64,000 nt of DNA from an uncultured Lentisphaerota bacterium (GCA_903896925.1 CAITZM010000013.1:82500-146499); one strand, 5' to 3'. Shown: positions 16,628-25,461, numbered from the stretch's first letter. A program made the numbers and translations. The notes: a model not told the origin generated them from the letters alone.

Positions 16628-17667
16628 GCACTCCGCCTGACGCCCCGGTCGCCGCACCGGTTCCTGCTGGGTTGATGATCGGATCCCTGCGGGTCTGGCC
16701 GCCCACCGCGCTGGCACCGATGGCGGGCATCACCACGGCGCCGTTCCGCCAGATCTGCCGGCGCCTGCGCTGCGGTCTGGTTGCCACCGAGCTCACCAAT
16801 GCCGAGGGTCTGGCTCGCCGTGCGCCCAAGACGCTGCACTTTCTCGAGTCGTGGCCCGATGAGCGCCCGCTCGCCGCGCATATCTATGGCCACGATCCGG
16901 AGATCATGGCGCGCGCCGCGGTCGTGGCCGAGGAGCTAGGCCGCTTCGACCTGATCGACATCAACGCCGGCTGTCCCGCGCCGAAGATCATGCGGCGCGG
17001 CGAGGGGGCGGGCCTGATGAAGTCCCCGGAGAAACTCAAGCTGATCGTGCAGGCGGTCTGCTCCGCCGTGAAACTGCCGGTGACCGTCAAGACCCGCATC
17101 GGCTTCACCTACGAGCGGATCGTCATCAGCGAGGTGGCGCAGGCGGTGGAGGAGGGCGGCGGCGCCGCGCTCTTCCTGCACGGGCGCACCGTGGACCGCC
17201 GCCACGCGGGCTTCGCCGACTGGGCGCTGATCTCGCGCATCAAGCAGGAGCGGAAGATCCCCGTCATCGGCAACGGCGGCATCCTGACCGCCGCCGATGC
17301 GCTGCAGCGCATTACCGAAGCGAAGGTGGATGGCGTCATGATCGGTCGCGCCGCGCTCGGCACTCCGTGGCTGTTCGATGAAATTGCCGCGCGCTGCGAG
17401 GGCCGCGTCTGGACGCCGCCCGCGCCTGCCGAGAAGATTGCCCTGCTGATGGAGATGGTCGAAGGGTTGGTCCGGCTGACCGAGATGGAGCACAAGCACC
17501 GCCGCCGCGTCCACTATCTGCCGGAGCCCTCGGCGGTGATGCAATTCCGCACGCATCTCGCGCACCTGCTGCGCGGCCGCGTCCACCAGCGCGACCTGAT
17601 GCGCCAGTGCATGAGCGTCAAGACCGTGGCCGATGTCCGCGCCGCGCTCGAGGCCGTCATCACCTGA
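16624..17667 (+). CDS. tRNA-dihydrouridine synthase (DusB-like)
   Basis: A 347-residue FMN enzyme that reduces uridine in the D-loop of tRNA. Motifs: LAPMAGITTAPFRQICRRL near residue 32, DINAGCPAPKIMRRGEGAG with the catalytic Cys near residue 115, LPVTVKTRIGF, LFLHGRTVDRRHAGFADW, PVIGNGGI and GVMIGRAALGTPWLF (FMN phosphate site). A C-terminal helical RNA-binding domain ends at residue 347. Length and motifs are complete. It is translationally coupled to the PAS gene upstream. Confidence 0.95.
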   Translation: MSTPPDAPVAAPVPAGLMIGSLRVWPPTALAPMAGITTAPFRQICRRLRCGLVATELTNAEGLARRAPKTLHFLESWPDERPLAAHIYGHDPEIMARAAVVAEELGRFDLIDINAGCPAPKIMRRGEGAGLMKSPEKLKLIVQAVCSAVKLPVTVKTRIGFTYERIVISEVAQAVEEGGGAALFLHGRTVDRRHAGFADWALISRIKQERKIPVIGNGGILTAADALQRITEAKVDGVMIGRAALGTPWLFDEIAARCEGRVWTPPAPAEKIALLMEMVEGLVRLTEMEHKHRRRVHYLPEPSAVMQFRTHLAHLLRGRVHQRDLMRQCMSVKTVADVRAALEAVIT

Positions 17668-17734
17668 GGCGGATCGGCTGTCCCCCGTCCGGTATCCTGG
17701 GGTGGGGTCTCGCCGCCCCGCCCGGTGGCGCGCC

Positions 17735-17768
17735 CCTCATCGCATAGTTGTACAACTGTGCGATGAGG
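17735..17768. promoter_or_regulatory. 34-base near-perfect palindrome centred on GTAC
   Basis: CCTCATCGCA, then TAGTTGTACAACTG, then TGCGATGAGG. Sixteen of 17 base pairs match; the one mismatch is T/G at 17745/17758. It lies between the dus stop (17667) and the PL22 start (17914), in a spacer of 246 bases. No T-run follows, so it is not a standard terminator. It could be an operator for the downstream gene or a mobile palindromic element. Confidence 0.6.
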
Positions 17769-17846
17769 CTGGAACCCCGAAGACTGTGGGCTGTTCGTGC
17801 CCAGAAGCCGCTGCGGCGCCCGGCGGCTGGCGAAAAGGATTGCCAG

Positions 17847-17897
17847 TTTCCCCAAACCTTGGACAATCCGACCTGCACGTTTTCCAAGCCTTGGAAG
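17847..17897. repeat. Two copies of the TTCCAAGnCTTGGAA palindrome
   Basis: TTTCCCCAAACCTTGGACAA at 17847-17866 is a degenerate copy, and TTTTCCAAGCCTTGGAAG at 17880-17897 is a good copy. The second ends 16 bases before the ATG of the PL22 gene. Further copies are at 31584-31632 and inside the hairpin at 40266-40296. Confidence 0.65.
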
Positions 17898-17913
17898 ACG
17901 GCCGGAAGGCGCG

Positions 17914-19113
17914 ATGAAACATAGTGTCATGCTGGCGCTGGTGCTGGCGGCAGGGTGGGGAGGCCTGGCACCGGCGGCCGGGCCGGAGCGCGTGACGACG
18001 AACACGTCGGCGAACGAACAGTTGCTCTACTTCACCTCGACCAGCCTGCTGGCGGACGACCGGCACCTGGTCTTCCTCGGCGACCGCACGGGGCACCCGA
18101 ACATCTTCCTGCGCGACCTGAAAAGCGGCGCCGAACGGCAGCTCTCAACCAACAGCGAAGGCTATCTCAAATCCTACGTCTATTTCGATGGCCGGCCGTA
18201 TCGCGGTTTCGGGAAGGCGAGCGTCAGTGTGGATCCAGTGCACGGTGTGGTTTACTTCCTGCAAGGCCGACAGGTGTGCGCGGTGACCACGGGCGGCGTG
18301 CTGCGGGTGCTGGCGGAACTTCCGGAGGGACAGATGACGGCGTTCACGCACGTCAGCGCCGATGGCCGGCGCCTATGCGTGCCGACGACCGACGCGGCGG
18401 CGTTCGACGGGCCGCCGGCGCAGACCGATGCGCGGGTCCAGGCCCAGCAGCTCAATTCCTATCTGCGCGTGTTCGACACCGCGTCCGGCCAGGCAGTCGT
18501 CTGCGAACGCGTGCCGCAGGCGTGGATCACCCACGTCCAGTTCTCGCCGCGCGACAGCCGCCTGATCCTCTACAACCACGAGTGGCCGGCCGATTGCGGC
18601 ATCCGGCGCATGTGGCTGTTTGACGGGCGGCAGCATCTCCGCCTGCGCACCGAGGGCGAAGGCCGCAGCCGCGGCGACTGGACCTGCCACGAGATGTGGG
18701 AGCGCGACGGGACGGCGATCATCTACCACGGCGGCTACAAGGACGGGCCTTCCTATGTCGGCCGCGTCCTGCCTGATGGCAGCGGCCGCGTCGAGATCGC
18801 CCTGCCCAAGATGTGGAAGCGCTACGGTCACTTCACCGTCGGCCATCCCGGCGAGCTGGTGAGCGATGGTTACTACGAGCAGCCGGACGATCCGCGTGCC
18901 GGGCATGGCGCTTGGATCTGTCGTGTCATGGTCGATTGGGCGGCGGGCAAGCTCGCCTGGCAGCCGCTGTGCCGCAGCGGTTCCAGCTGGAAGTCGCAGG
19001 ACAGCCATCCGCACCCGATCTTCAACCACGCCGCCGACGCGGTCTACTTCACCTCGGACCAGGACGGCCATCGTGCGGCCTGGCGCATTGCGGTCCCGCC
19101 GGAAAAGCCCTGA
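17914..19113 (+). CDS. Oligogalacturonate lyase-like beta-propeller protein (PL22 family)
   Basis: A 399-residue protein with a signal peptide (MKHSVMLALVLAAGWGGLAP). Seven-bladed TolB/oligogalacturonide lyase pattern: LVFLGDRTGHPNIFLRDLKS near residue 50, RQLSTNSEGYLKSYVYFDG, LYNHEWPADCGIRRMWLFDG, GDWTCHEMWERDGTAIIYHG, HFTVGHPGELVSDGYYEQPD and SQDSHPHPIFNHAADAVYFT near the C-terminus. Conserved His residues in HEW, CHEMW, GHPG and SHPHP are where PL22 binds its metal. PL22 enzymes split unsaturated or saturated digalacturonate. The exact substrate here is inferred. It is convergent with the FAD protein gene, 13 bases away. Confidence 0.87.
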   Translation: MKHSVMLALVLAAGWGGLAPAAGPERVTTNTSANEQLLYFTSTSLLADDRHLVFLGDRTGHPNIFLRDLKSGAERQLSTNSEGYLKSYVYFDGRPYRGFGKASVSVDPVHGVVYFLQGRQVCAVTTGGVLRVLAELPEGQMTAFTHVSADGRRLCVPTTDAAAFDGPPAQTDARVQAQQLNSYLRVFDTASGQAVVCERVPQAWITHVQFSPRDSRLILYNHEWPADCGIRRMWLFDGRQHLRLRTEGEGRSRGDWTCHEMWERDGTAIIYHGGYKDGPSYVGRVLPDGSGRVEIALPKMWKRYGHFTVGHPGELVSDGYYEQPDDPRAGHGAWICRVMVDWAAGKLAWQPLCRSGSSWKSQDSHPHPIFNHAADAVYFTSDQDGHRAAWRIAVPPEKP

Positions 19114-19126
19114 CCACGCGGGTCTT

Positions 19127-22100
19127 TCAAGGCGTCGCGTGCGCGGGCGCGGCGAGCACGGCTTGCGCGTGGCGGGCGTAATGGCCGTGGAGATCCTGGG
19201 CGTACTGCTTCAGAATTTTCTCGCCGAGGCCCTCGCTGTCGCCGCAGCGGTAGAGCGCGCGGGCGAGGAACAGCTCCCGCAGTTCCACCTCGCGCAGCGC
19301 GTTCTGGCTGCCCTTGCCGGGCGTGTTCTCGATCGCGGTGGTGATGTTGGTCATCGCATGGCCCATCACGCCGGGCAGCTTGAGCAGCCGCGCCAGCGCG
19401 GGCGCGGCGGCGCGGTCGCCGAGCGTCTCGCAGGCGAGCACGACGGTCCGGAAGTGGGAGAACTCGTTTGACTTCGTCGCGGTCAGCAGCGCGGCCTTGG
19501 CGAGGATCGGCTCGAGCGCGCCCGGGTCCTTGGTGCGGGCCAATGCGATGAGCTGGGCATCGAGCGGGCTGATGCTGAACCCAAACTGGCCCATGGCCTT
19601 GAACTGCCAGCCCGCATCCCACTGGTTGGTCGCCGCGACGGCCCGGGCCAGCGTCTTGGCACCCGACGCGTCGCCCATGATGCCGAGGATGCTGGCGTAG
19701 GCGATGCGTTGCTGCTCGTCGGTGCTCTGGGCGAGCGCCGCGCGCAGCAGCGGGCGCGCCGTCTCGAATTGCGCGAAGAGCACCTCAAGCTGGTCGAAGT
19801 CCTTCGTAACAGCGGCCACGGCCTTGGCGACCTGCGCGGCCGGCAAGGGGAAGCTGTCCTTCTCGCCGATGACGCTGGCGGGCAGGTTGCCTTTCTCGAC
19901 GAGCAGCTTTTGCAGCGCCGGCAGGTCGAGCTCGCGCGCCGTGCAGCCGGCCTTCGCGATCATGGCGGCGGCGAGGCCGGCGGCATAGCCCTGGTTCTGC
20001 ACGTCGGCCTCCATGCGGATGATCGGTACGGCGTCGCGGTGCGCGCTAATGCCGAGGCCGGTGACGAGGATGCCGTCGAGGCCTTTGGGCAACAGGCAGC
20101 GGTAGGGGACGCGGATGGAGAAGGCGAGCTTGTGCGGCGCGCGCAGCATGAAGACCGGATGCACGATGTAGCCGTGCGAGTCGAAGTTGCTCTTGGAGAT
20201 CACGACCGTGTCCGGGAAGCTGCGGTCGAGCATGATGTCGAGCGGCGAGAGCGTGAAGTCGCCGACGATTTGCCGGCGTTCGCGTGTGTCGATCAGCTGG
20301 CCGAGATCGTAGGCGGTCTTGAACCGCTCGCGGCCGGAGACGAGCGCGCGCCAGATGTCGTAGACGTCGGTCTCGTCCACATAGGTGTAGTCGGTGTTCG
20401 TGTATTTCTGGCCCAGGTTGCGCTGCGGCAGGCCGGTGCCCTGCACGGCGAGCTCCTCGCCGCCGACGTAGCGGCAGGCCGCGCCCGCGGCCGCAGCGAT
20501 GTCCGCGTTGCCCGTGCTGTCCACGACCATCTTGCACAGCACGACCCCGCGGCCGTGCGGCGTCGCCACGATGACGCCGGTCACGCGGCCCTGGTCGGTC
20601 ACCGCACCGACGCCGAGCGTGCCGTACCACATGTCCACGCCCGCCTTGCGCAGCTCGCGGCGATACCATTCGCTGCGGGCCTCCGGGTCCCAGGTTTTCG
20701 CGACCGGGTTGTCGCTCCCGGCGAGCAGCGCCGTGCCCGCGTCGATCTCCTTGGTGAAGCCGCAGATGTTGCCGTGGTAATAGGTGCTGATATAGCCCAG
20801 CGTGCCGACGCCGCCGAGACCGTGGAGATATTCGATGAGCAGCGTCTTCGCGCCGCGCCGGCCGGCACCGATGGCGGCGGGCGCGCCGCCCGTGCCGCCG
20901 CCGACCACGACCACGTCATAGCTGCCGAGCACCGGCAAGCCGTGCGACTCGGCGGGCACCTTGGGCGCCTGGCCGGTGCGCGGGTTGACCGCCGCGCCCA
21001 CAAACTGCGCCGCGCCGGCCGCGGCATCGCCGGGCGTCGAGCCCGCGACCTTCACGCCGGTGAGCTGCGTCCGTCCGGCCAGCTCCGCCGCCGCCGCGCC
21101 GACCCGCGCGCCGATGGCCATCAAATTGACCGGCCGCACCAGTTGCGCCGCGGCGGCGCGCGAGATATCGGCGCAGCCGCCGAGCACGAACAGCCGCTCG
21201 ACGCCCGCCGGCCGCAGCGCGTCCAGCGGGACCTGCGCGGCGCCCTGCCACGCACCTGCCACGCTTTGCATGCCATGGCAGGCGTCGGGCGGGACCTGGA
21301 ACAGCATCTCCGAGGCGTCCACCGCTTCCTTGGTCCAGGTGAGGTCGCGCGTCATCTGTTCGGCGGTGGCGAATGCAGACCAGTCCCCGCCGGCCATGCT
21401 GACCGGGATGTCGTATTCATGGATCGGATAGACCTTCCCCTTCTTGTCGGTGATCGTCAGCGGGGTGGCTCGCGTCACGAGCTTGGTCAGTTCGCTCTCC
21501 CGGGCCGGGCCGCCGACGATCGTGCGGCGGAAGATCTGCGTCTCGGCAGGGTAGGGCGCGAACTGCGCGCCCGCCAGCCGCGCCACGTTCGCGCGGTCGG
21601 TGGCGTCGATCACGACCTTGGCGCGCACCGCCTGCTGCCCGCTGCGGTTGGCGATGATCACGCCCGCCGGCTGGCCGGCCGCATCGCGCAGGATATCGGT
21701 GACGCCGCTGGCATAGAGGAAGGCGATGTTGGCCTTGATGAGCGCCTGGTCGAGCGCGCGCTTGACCTGCATCGGCGTGACCGGCCGGGGGGCGCCGGCG
21801 ACCGGTGCGGCCGTGGCGTTCCCGGCGCCCTCGACGACGACCTCTCCGAGGAGCAGCCGCGAAGAGGGCCCCGTCTTCTGCACAGCGAGCTTGAGATAGC
21901 GTGTCTGGAGCTTCAGGGGTGCGGAGATCGGCATGGCTTCGTCTTCCACCGTGCCCGCATCCAGCTTGTCGTTGGTGACCGTTATGACCGGTTGCCACTG
22001 TTTGCCGTCATGGCTGCTGCTGAGGGCGAACTTCTCGACGGCAAAATCGTCGGGCCGCTGGAAGGCCAGGAGCGAGATTTTGGTCAGCGGCAGTTCCTTG

Positions 22101-22573
22101 CCGAGGTCGATCGTCAGGGTCACATCGCCGCCGTACTCGACGCTTTGATGGGAGGCCCCGGTCCACACGCCGTCGCGGAGCAGGCTCGGCGGTGTCGTGT
22201 CCTTATGTTTGGCGGAGGGCGCGCGGTCGGCGGTGTAGGTGAAGGGCAAGCCGTCGCCGACGCCCTCGGTCAGGGGTTGGGCCTTGAAGAGCTCTTTGGC
22301 CAGCGCGGTGGTCGCTGTCTCGCCCGGTTCCAGCCAGAGCCGGTAGGTGGCGCAGATATCTTCGCCGAGGTAGGGCCGCGGCGCGACGAGGAACACTTTC
22401 GCGCCCGTCTTGGCCGCCGCCAGCGCCGCCTCGACGCCGCCCGAGGCGCCGCCGACCACGACGACGTCCACGTCCTGGATCACCGGGATCGAGTCCGCCG
22501 GTTCGATCACTTCACGCGCCATTACGCCGGCCGCCAGGCAGCCCGCCATCGCCACACATGCCAGATGCTTCAT
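19127..22573 (-). CDS. Secreted double FAD-dependent oxidoreductase with inserted discoidin-like domain and HEAT-like tail
   Basis: A 1148-residue protein. Start 22573 has GAGGAG upstream and a signal peptide (MKHLACVAMAGCLAAGVMA). Two dinucleotide-binding sites are visible: VVVVGGASGGVEAAL near residue 36 and YDVVVVGGGTGGAPAAIGAG near 551. Between parts of the first domain (about residues 125-255) lies a beta-rich insert with F5/8 type C character (DLGKELPLTKISLLAFQRP, LKLQTRYLKLAV). Each FAD part matches the FAD_oxidored family common in PVC bacteria. From about residue 960 the chain is helical and Ala-rich, with HEAT-like repeats (AAAPALARLLKLPGV). Flavin oxidation of a carbohydrate or related compound is likely; the substrate is unknown. 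Confidence 0.87.
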   Translation of the reverse strand: MKHLACVAMAGCLAAGVMAREVIEPADSIPVIQDVDVVVVGGASGGVEAALAAAKTGAKVFLVAPRPYLGEDICATYRLWLEPGETATTALAKELFKAQPLTEGVGDGLPFTYTADRAPSAKHKDTTPPSLLRDGVWTGASHQSVEYGGDVTLTIDLGKELPLTKISLLAFQRPDDFAVEKFALSSSHDGKQWQPVITVTNDKLDAGTVEDEAMPISAPLKLQTRYLKLAVQKTGPSSRLLLGEVVVEGAGNATAAPVAGAPRPVTPMQVKRALDQALIKANIAFLYASGVTDILRDAAGQPAGVIIANRSGQQAVRAKVVIDATDRANVARLAGAQFAPYPAETQIFRRTIVGGPARESELTKLVTRATPLTITDKKGKVYPIHEYDIPVSMAGGDWSAFATAEQMTRDLTWTKEAVDASEMLFQVPPDACHGMQSVAGAWQGAAQVPLDALRPAGVERLFVLGGCADISRAAAAQLVRPVNLMAIGARVGAAAAELAGRTQLTGVKVAGSTPGDAAAGAAQFVGAAVNPRTGQAPKVPAESHGLPVLGSYDVVVVGGGTGGAPAAIGAGRRGAKTLLIEYLHGLGGVGTLGYISTYYHGNICGFTKEIDAGTALLAGSDNPVAKTWDPEARSEWYRRELRKAGVDMWYGTLGVGAVTDQGRVTGVIVATPHGRGVVLCKMVVDSTGNADIAAAAGAACRYVGGEELAVQGTGLPQRNLGQKYTNTDYTYVDETDVYDIWRALVSGRERFKTAYDLGQLIDTRERRQIVGDFTLSPLDIMLDRSFPDTVVISKSNFDSHGYIVHPVFMLRAPHKLAFSIRVPYRCLLPKGLDGILVTGLGISAHRDAVPIIRMEADVQNQGYAAGLAAAMIAKAGCTARELDLPALQKLLVEKGNLPASVIGEKDSFPLPAAQVAKAVAAVTKDFDQLEVLFAQFETARPLLRAALAQSTDEQQRIAYASILGIMGDASGAKTLARAVAATNQWDAGWQFKAMGQFGFSISPLDAQLIALARTKDPGALEPILAKAALLTATKSNEFSHFRTVVLACETLGDRAAAPALARLLKLPGVMGHAMTNITTAIENTPGKGSQNALREVELRELFLARALYRCGDSEGLGEKILKQYAQDLHGHYARHAQAVLAAPAHATP

Positions 22574-22766
22574 CGGTGCTCTCCTCTGTAAAAAATGCGG
22601 CGCGAGTCTAGTCGAGCAGCGCGCGAATTCCAAGGCCGGGCACTCGCGGTCAATTAAAATAGGTGGGCCAAGCCCGCACGCCAACCAACCCATCAAGTCT
22701 TGGAAAATGAACCGCGGGCGGTTAGGCTGCGGACATGGACTCGCTTAACCAGGCACAAAGGGCAGC

Positions 22767-23141
22767 ATGAGCACCACGGCGGAGAAGATCGGCAGGGTTT
22801 GCAGCCTCGTCTTTACCGTATTCAATGCGCTGTCGTTTGGCCTCTGCCTGGTCGGCTTCCTGCGGGTCCGCGGTCACTTTGCCGGCATTTTCAAGGACAT
22901 GCTGGAGGGCGCCGCCCTGCCGGCGCTGACCGCTTTCCTGCTCAACGTGCCGGTCGCGGCGGTGCTGGTGCTGGCCGTCGTGCTGCTCGCCCTGCTCGTG
23001 GCCAAGGAGTGGCTGCGGCCGGTCTGGCTGCCGCTGATGTTGAATGCGTTCTGGCTGGCGCTGGGCTGCGTGCTGGTGCTCCTGTTCACCGCGGCCATGA
23101 TGTTGCCGCTGGTCTCCCTCATGACCGCTTTGCAGCGCTAA
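22767..23141 (+). CDS. Small membrane protein (124 aa), unknown
   Basis: A 124-residue protein beginning MSTTAEKIGRVCSLVFTVFN with AAAGGGC shortly before the ATG. Three hydrophobic segments (about 14-33, 56-80, 92-113). No family recognised. It stands alone, divergent from the FAD protein gene; a double hairpin follows it. Confidence 0.65.
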   Translation: MSTTAEKIGRVCSLVFTVFNALSFGLCLVGFLRVRGHFAGIFKDMLEGAALPALTAFLLNVPVAAVLVLAVVLLALLVAKEWLRPVWLPLMLNAFWLALGCVLVLLFTAAMMLPLVSLMTALQR

Positions 23142-23170
23142 GAGAGGGTGGAAATGGGTCACTTACGTAA

Positions 23171-23210
23171 GGGCTTCGCAAGCGAAGCCCCTACAAGGGA
23201 ACCCCTTGTA
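23171..23210 (+). terminator. Paired hairpins after the small membrane gene
   Basis: GGGCTTCGC (23171-23179) pairs with GCGAAGCCC (23182-23190), and TACAAGGG (23192-23199) with CCCTTGTA (23203-23210). No T-run follows immediately. They may act as a bidirectional stop or be a dispersed palindromic repeat. Confidence 0.45.
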
Positions 23211-23281
23211 ACTGACCGATTACGGGGTTCTTTTCTTCGCCTTGGCGGTCCGTGCCAGACCGTGTATATTCCCCGCGCACC

Positions 23282-23677
23282 ATGAAAGCTCCGTCGAAAA
23301 AAAGTGCCAAGCCGCGGGGTGTTGGGCGTGCGGGCCGGATCGAGATGAACTTTCTCGAGCAGGTCCGGCGTCGCTGTCCGGCCTATCGTCCGGTCAATGA
23401 AGTGCTCGGCGACCTGTATACCAAGGTCGGCCGGTTCGAGGACGGCCTCAACGTGGATCTGTCGCTGACCCGGACGCATCCGGACGATCCCTACGTCTGG
23501 TATAACCTCGGCTGCAGTTATTCGTTGACCGGTCGCAAGGACGATGCCTTTGCGGCGCTCGGCCGCGCGGTGGACCTAGGCTATGCGGACTTCGAATGGT
23601 TCATGAAGGACGACAACCTCACCAGCATCCGCGGCGACATGCGTTTCTTCAAGCTCCTGCTGCGCATGAAGCCGTGA
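23282..23677 (+). CDS. Small TPR-like protein (131 aa)
   Basis: A 131-residue soluble protein with a basic N-terminus (MKAPSKKSAKPRGVGRAGR) and two TPR-like helix pairs, RPVNEVLGDLYTKVGRFEDG and DPYVWYNLGCSYSLTGRKDD, followed by DDAFAALGRAVDLGYADFEW. The end (DDNLTSIRGDMRFFKLLLRM) matches the tail commonly found after TPR repeats. The start at 23282 has no clear ribosome site. Probably a cytoplasmic protein-interaction module; partners unknown. Confidence 0.75.
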   Translation: MKAPSKKSAKPRGVGRAGRIEMNFLEQVRRRCPAYRPVNEVLGDLYTKVGRFEDGLNVDLSLTRTHPDDPYVWYNLGCSYSLTGRKDDAFAALGRAVDLGYADFEWFMKDDNLTSIRGDMRFFKLLLRMKP

Positions 23678-23808
23678 AGCATGGTTGATGGTGCGTGGTT
23701 GATGGGGAAGGGTGGATGGCCGAACGAAGCGTGAAGTGATGGGCCGAAAACCCTCAACGTGTAGCGCAAGCGTTGACGTCTACGGTTTCTTTTTCAGAGG
23801 TGTGCCCC

Positions 23809-24345
23809 ATGAATGATTTATCGGATGTGGTGCTTTCCGGCCGCATGCGCGTCATCACCGGCGACATCACCAAGCTGGCGGTGGAGGCCATCGTCAATGC
23901 GGCCAACGGCACGTTGCTCGGCGGTGGCGGCGTGGATGGCGCGATCCATCGTGCTGCTGGGCCGCGGTTGCTCCTCACATGCGCCACGCTCGGCGGCTGC
24001 GCCACAGGTAATGCGAAGGTCACCCCCGGCTTCCGGCTGCCCTCCAAGTGGGTCATCCACACCGTCGGCCCGGTCTGGCATGGCGGTGAAAAAGGCGAAG
24101 ATGATTTGTTGGCCGCCTGCTATCGCAACAGCCTGCGCCTCGCGCGCGACAACAACATCCGCACCATCGCGTTCCCCGCGATCAGCACCGGCGTCTACCG
24201 CTTCCCGCTCGACCGCGCCACGCGCATCGCGGTGCAGACCGTCCGCGCGGAACTGGCGGGGCAGGCTTTGCCGGAGCAGGTCACCTTTGTCGCCTTCAGC
24301 TCCGAGGCCCGCGCCGCCTACGAGCGCGAACTGGCCGGCGCGTGA
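23809..24345 (+). CDS. Macrodomain protein (O-acetyl-ADP-ribose deacetylase-like)
   Basis: A 178-residue cytoplasmic protein. Start 23809 ([13 protein letters not shown]) is preceded by AGAGGTG; an upstream ATG at 23773 is in frame but lacks a site. The MacroD/YmdB-type motifs are clear: [20 protein letters not shown] (ADP-ribose binding), [15 protein letters not shown] (catalytic loop) and [17 protein letters not shown] (phosphate loop). It removes ADP-ribose or the acetyl group of O-acetyl-ADP-ribose by family function. It lies just beyond the distal end of the integron array and on the opposite strand, so it is probably not a cassette gene. Confidence 0.92.
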   Translation: MNDLSDVVLSGRMRVITGDITKLAVEAIVNAANGTLLGGGGVDGAIHRAAGPRLLLTCATLGGCATGNAKVTPGFRLPSKWVIHTVGPVWHGGEKGEDDLLAACYRNSLRLARDNNIRTIAFPAISTGVYRFPLDRATRIAVQTVRAELAGQALPEQVTFVAFSSEARAAYERELAGA

Positions 24346-24396
24346 GCATCGTGGGATTTCGAGCGTTGTGAACAGCAGAGGTGTTCTTGCTAAAGC

Positions 24397-24468
24397 TTTG
24401 AACGACCGCGCTCAGGGTTGAGGTGAACCGCCGCGGTTCACCGAATACCCTGCTGCGCTTGGTTCGAT
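24397..24468 (-). other. attC site of cassette D (last in the array)
   Basis: Read on the minus strand: R'' ATCGAAC (24468-24462), imperfect arms, R' GTTCAAA (24403-24397). On the plus strand, CAGGGT+GGTGAACC (24413-24429) pairs with GGTTCACC+ACCCTG (24435-24452) around a 3x4 internal loop, and outer GCGC pairs with GCGC. R'' is the exact reverse complement of the GTTCGAT that opens this cassette at 24842. The R' end is the least canonical, in line with an old array end. Confidence 0.75.
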
Positions 24469-24819
24469 GCTCTCTTCGAGTTTCCTCAGTAACGCTTTGA
24501 CTTTCTCAAGTCCCGCTTCGTTGTAAATCCATTTCTCTTGCATCTTTGGATCGTCACGATGGCAAAGGTCATCTTGGTCCTCCATTTCAAAACATGCCTT
24601 CCGGATATCCTCCTGGATTGAGTCGCGCTTAAGTGGGATGTGGGTGAAGTCATCCCATTCGTGCCAGGACATTGTTCCATCCAGCACGCGCCGTAGTTTC
24701 TGTACAACGTCCCCTTTGGATGGATAGTTAGGATGCAGACGATCACGAATGACCATGATTATGAATGCAATGACGAGTATGGCGGCTGGAACGCAGAGAA
24801 CTATGAATAACCATTTCAT
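24412..24819 (-). CDS. Integron cassette D gene: membrane-anchored hypothetical protein (135 aa)
   Basis: A 135-residue protein. Hydrophobic N-terminus MKWLFIVLCVPAAILVIAFI acts as a single membrane anchor. The rest is acidic and soluble (LDGTMSWHEWDDFTHIPLKR, YNEAGLEKVKALLRKLEESI). Its start is 17 bases after the attC core that opens the cassette. The 3' end runs into attC1, so the last ~19 residues are written by the recombination site. It has visibly lower GC than the flanks. No known family. Confidence 0.72.
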   Translation of the reverse strand: MKWLFIVLCVPAAILVIAFIIMVIRDRLHPNYPSKGDVVQKLRRVLDGTMSWHEWDDFTHIPLKRDSIQEDIRKACFEMEDQDDLCHRDDPKMQEKWIYNEAGLEKVKALLRKLEESIEPSAAGYSVNRGGSPQP

Positions 24820-24835
24820 GTCTTATTATTAATGC

Positions 24836-24897
24836 ATCGAACGTCTCGGCTGACTTTGCGCGAGTCTTCGAGCGTAAAGTCCAGCCGATTGTTGGGC
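24836..24897 (-). other. attC site of cassette C
   Basis: A 62-base site. Minus strand: R'' GCCCAAC (24897-24891), R' GTTCGAT (24842-24836). On the plus strand CGGCTG-ACTTT pairs with AAAGT-C-CAGCCG, with one unpaired C. On the minus strand this is an extra base in the L'' arm, the position expected of attC sites when the array reads leftward from the integrase. Confidence 0.88.
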
Positions 24898-24899
24898 TT

Positions 24900-25427
24900 C
24901 TATCTTACGGATTCTGGTTGAGCGCTATTATCGGTCGTCGCATTTATCGCGTCACATATTTTGGAGATCATGACGATGCTGATGATATAATTGACCACAA
25001 GAATAATTTGCCCGATCACTGGTATCCAAGTCAGGAAACACATGATTACGTTGGCAAGAAATAGACCCTCTGGTAGGCGCGCCGCTTTAGTTCCGTGCCT
25101 TTCAACATAAGCATTGTAATCCTTTGAGAATCCCCAAATGACCTGAAATGCCCAGTAAATATTGTAAAAGGGCACGAACATCATTCCGATGGCTTTTCCA
25201 GCTGTTGTTCGCGCATGTCCGTCTTGGATTGACGCCCACATCTTGTAATAGAGTACCATCATGACAATAGCACCGTACAGCATTGGAATGTAGGAGAAAC
25301 CTATCATCTGAAGCGCGTCCGAGTCTCCACTTTTGGCTTTTATCGTTCCAAGAATCACGAGGACATCCGCTATCCCCAAGCCGACAGCGATAGACCCCAA
25401 GAAGAATCCCTTCGATATTTTGTTCAT
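24900..25427 (-). CDS. Integron cassette C gene: multi-pass membrane protein (DUF4328-like)
   Basis: A 175-residue protein with four hydrophobic segments (about residues 7-27, 42-62, 83-98, 127-158). Motifs YYKMWASIQDGHARTTAGKA and VPFYNIYWAFQVIWGFSKDY are ones I associate with small PVC membrane proteins, which often carry GYF- or DUF4328-like parts; the family name is tentative. AAAGGAAAA precedes the start. The TAG stop is 2 bases from attC2. Lower GC than the flanking chromosome supports acquisition. Confidence 0.8.
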   Translation of the reverse strand: MNKISKGFFLGSIAVGLGIADVLVILGTIKAKSGDSDALQMIGFSYIPMLYGAIVMMVLYYKMWASIQDGHARTTAGKAIGMMFVPFYNIYWAFQVIWGFSKDYNAYVERHGTKAARLPEGLFLANVIMCFLTWIPVIGQIILVVNYIISIVMISKICDAINATTDNSAQPESVR

Positions 25428-25461
25428 CTCATTTTCCTTTTTGTTCTCTTTTTGTTTTGTT

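Noticed and set aside
19709..22591. 960-residue plus-strand open frame opposite the FAD oxidoreductase
   Set aside because: His/Arg/Val-rich composition with no fold-like pattern; it mirrors codon use of the real minus-strand gene in GC-rich DNA.
23809..24345. Macrodomain gene as a fifth cassette
   Set aside because: It is on the opposite strand, has the GC content of the flanks, and I found no core site complementary to GTTCAAA on its far side.
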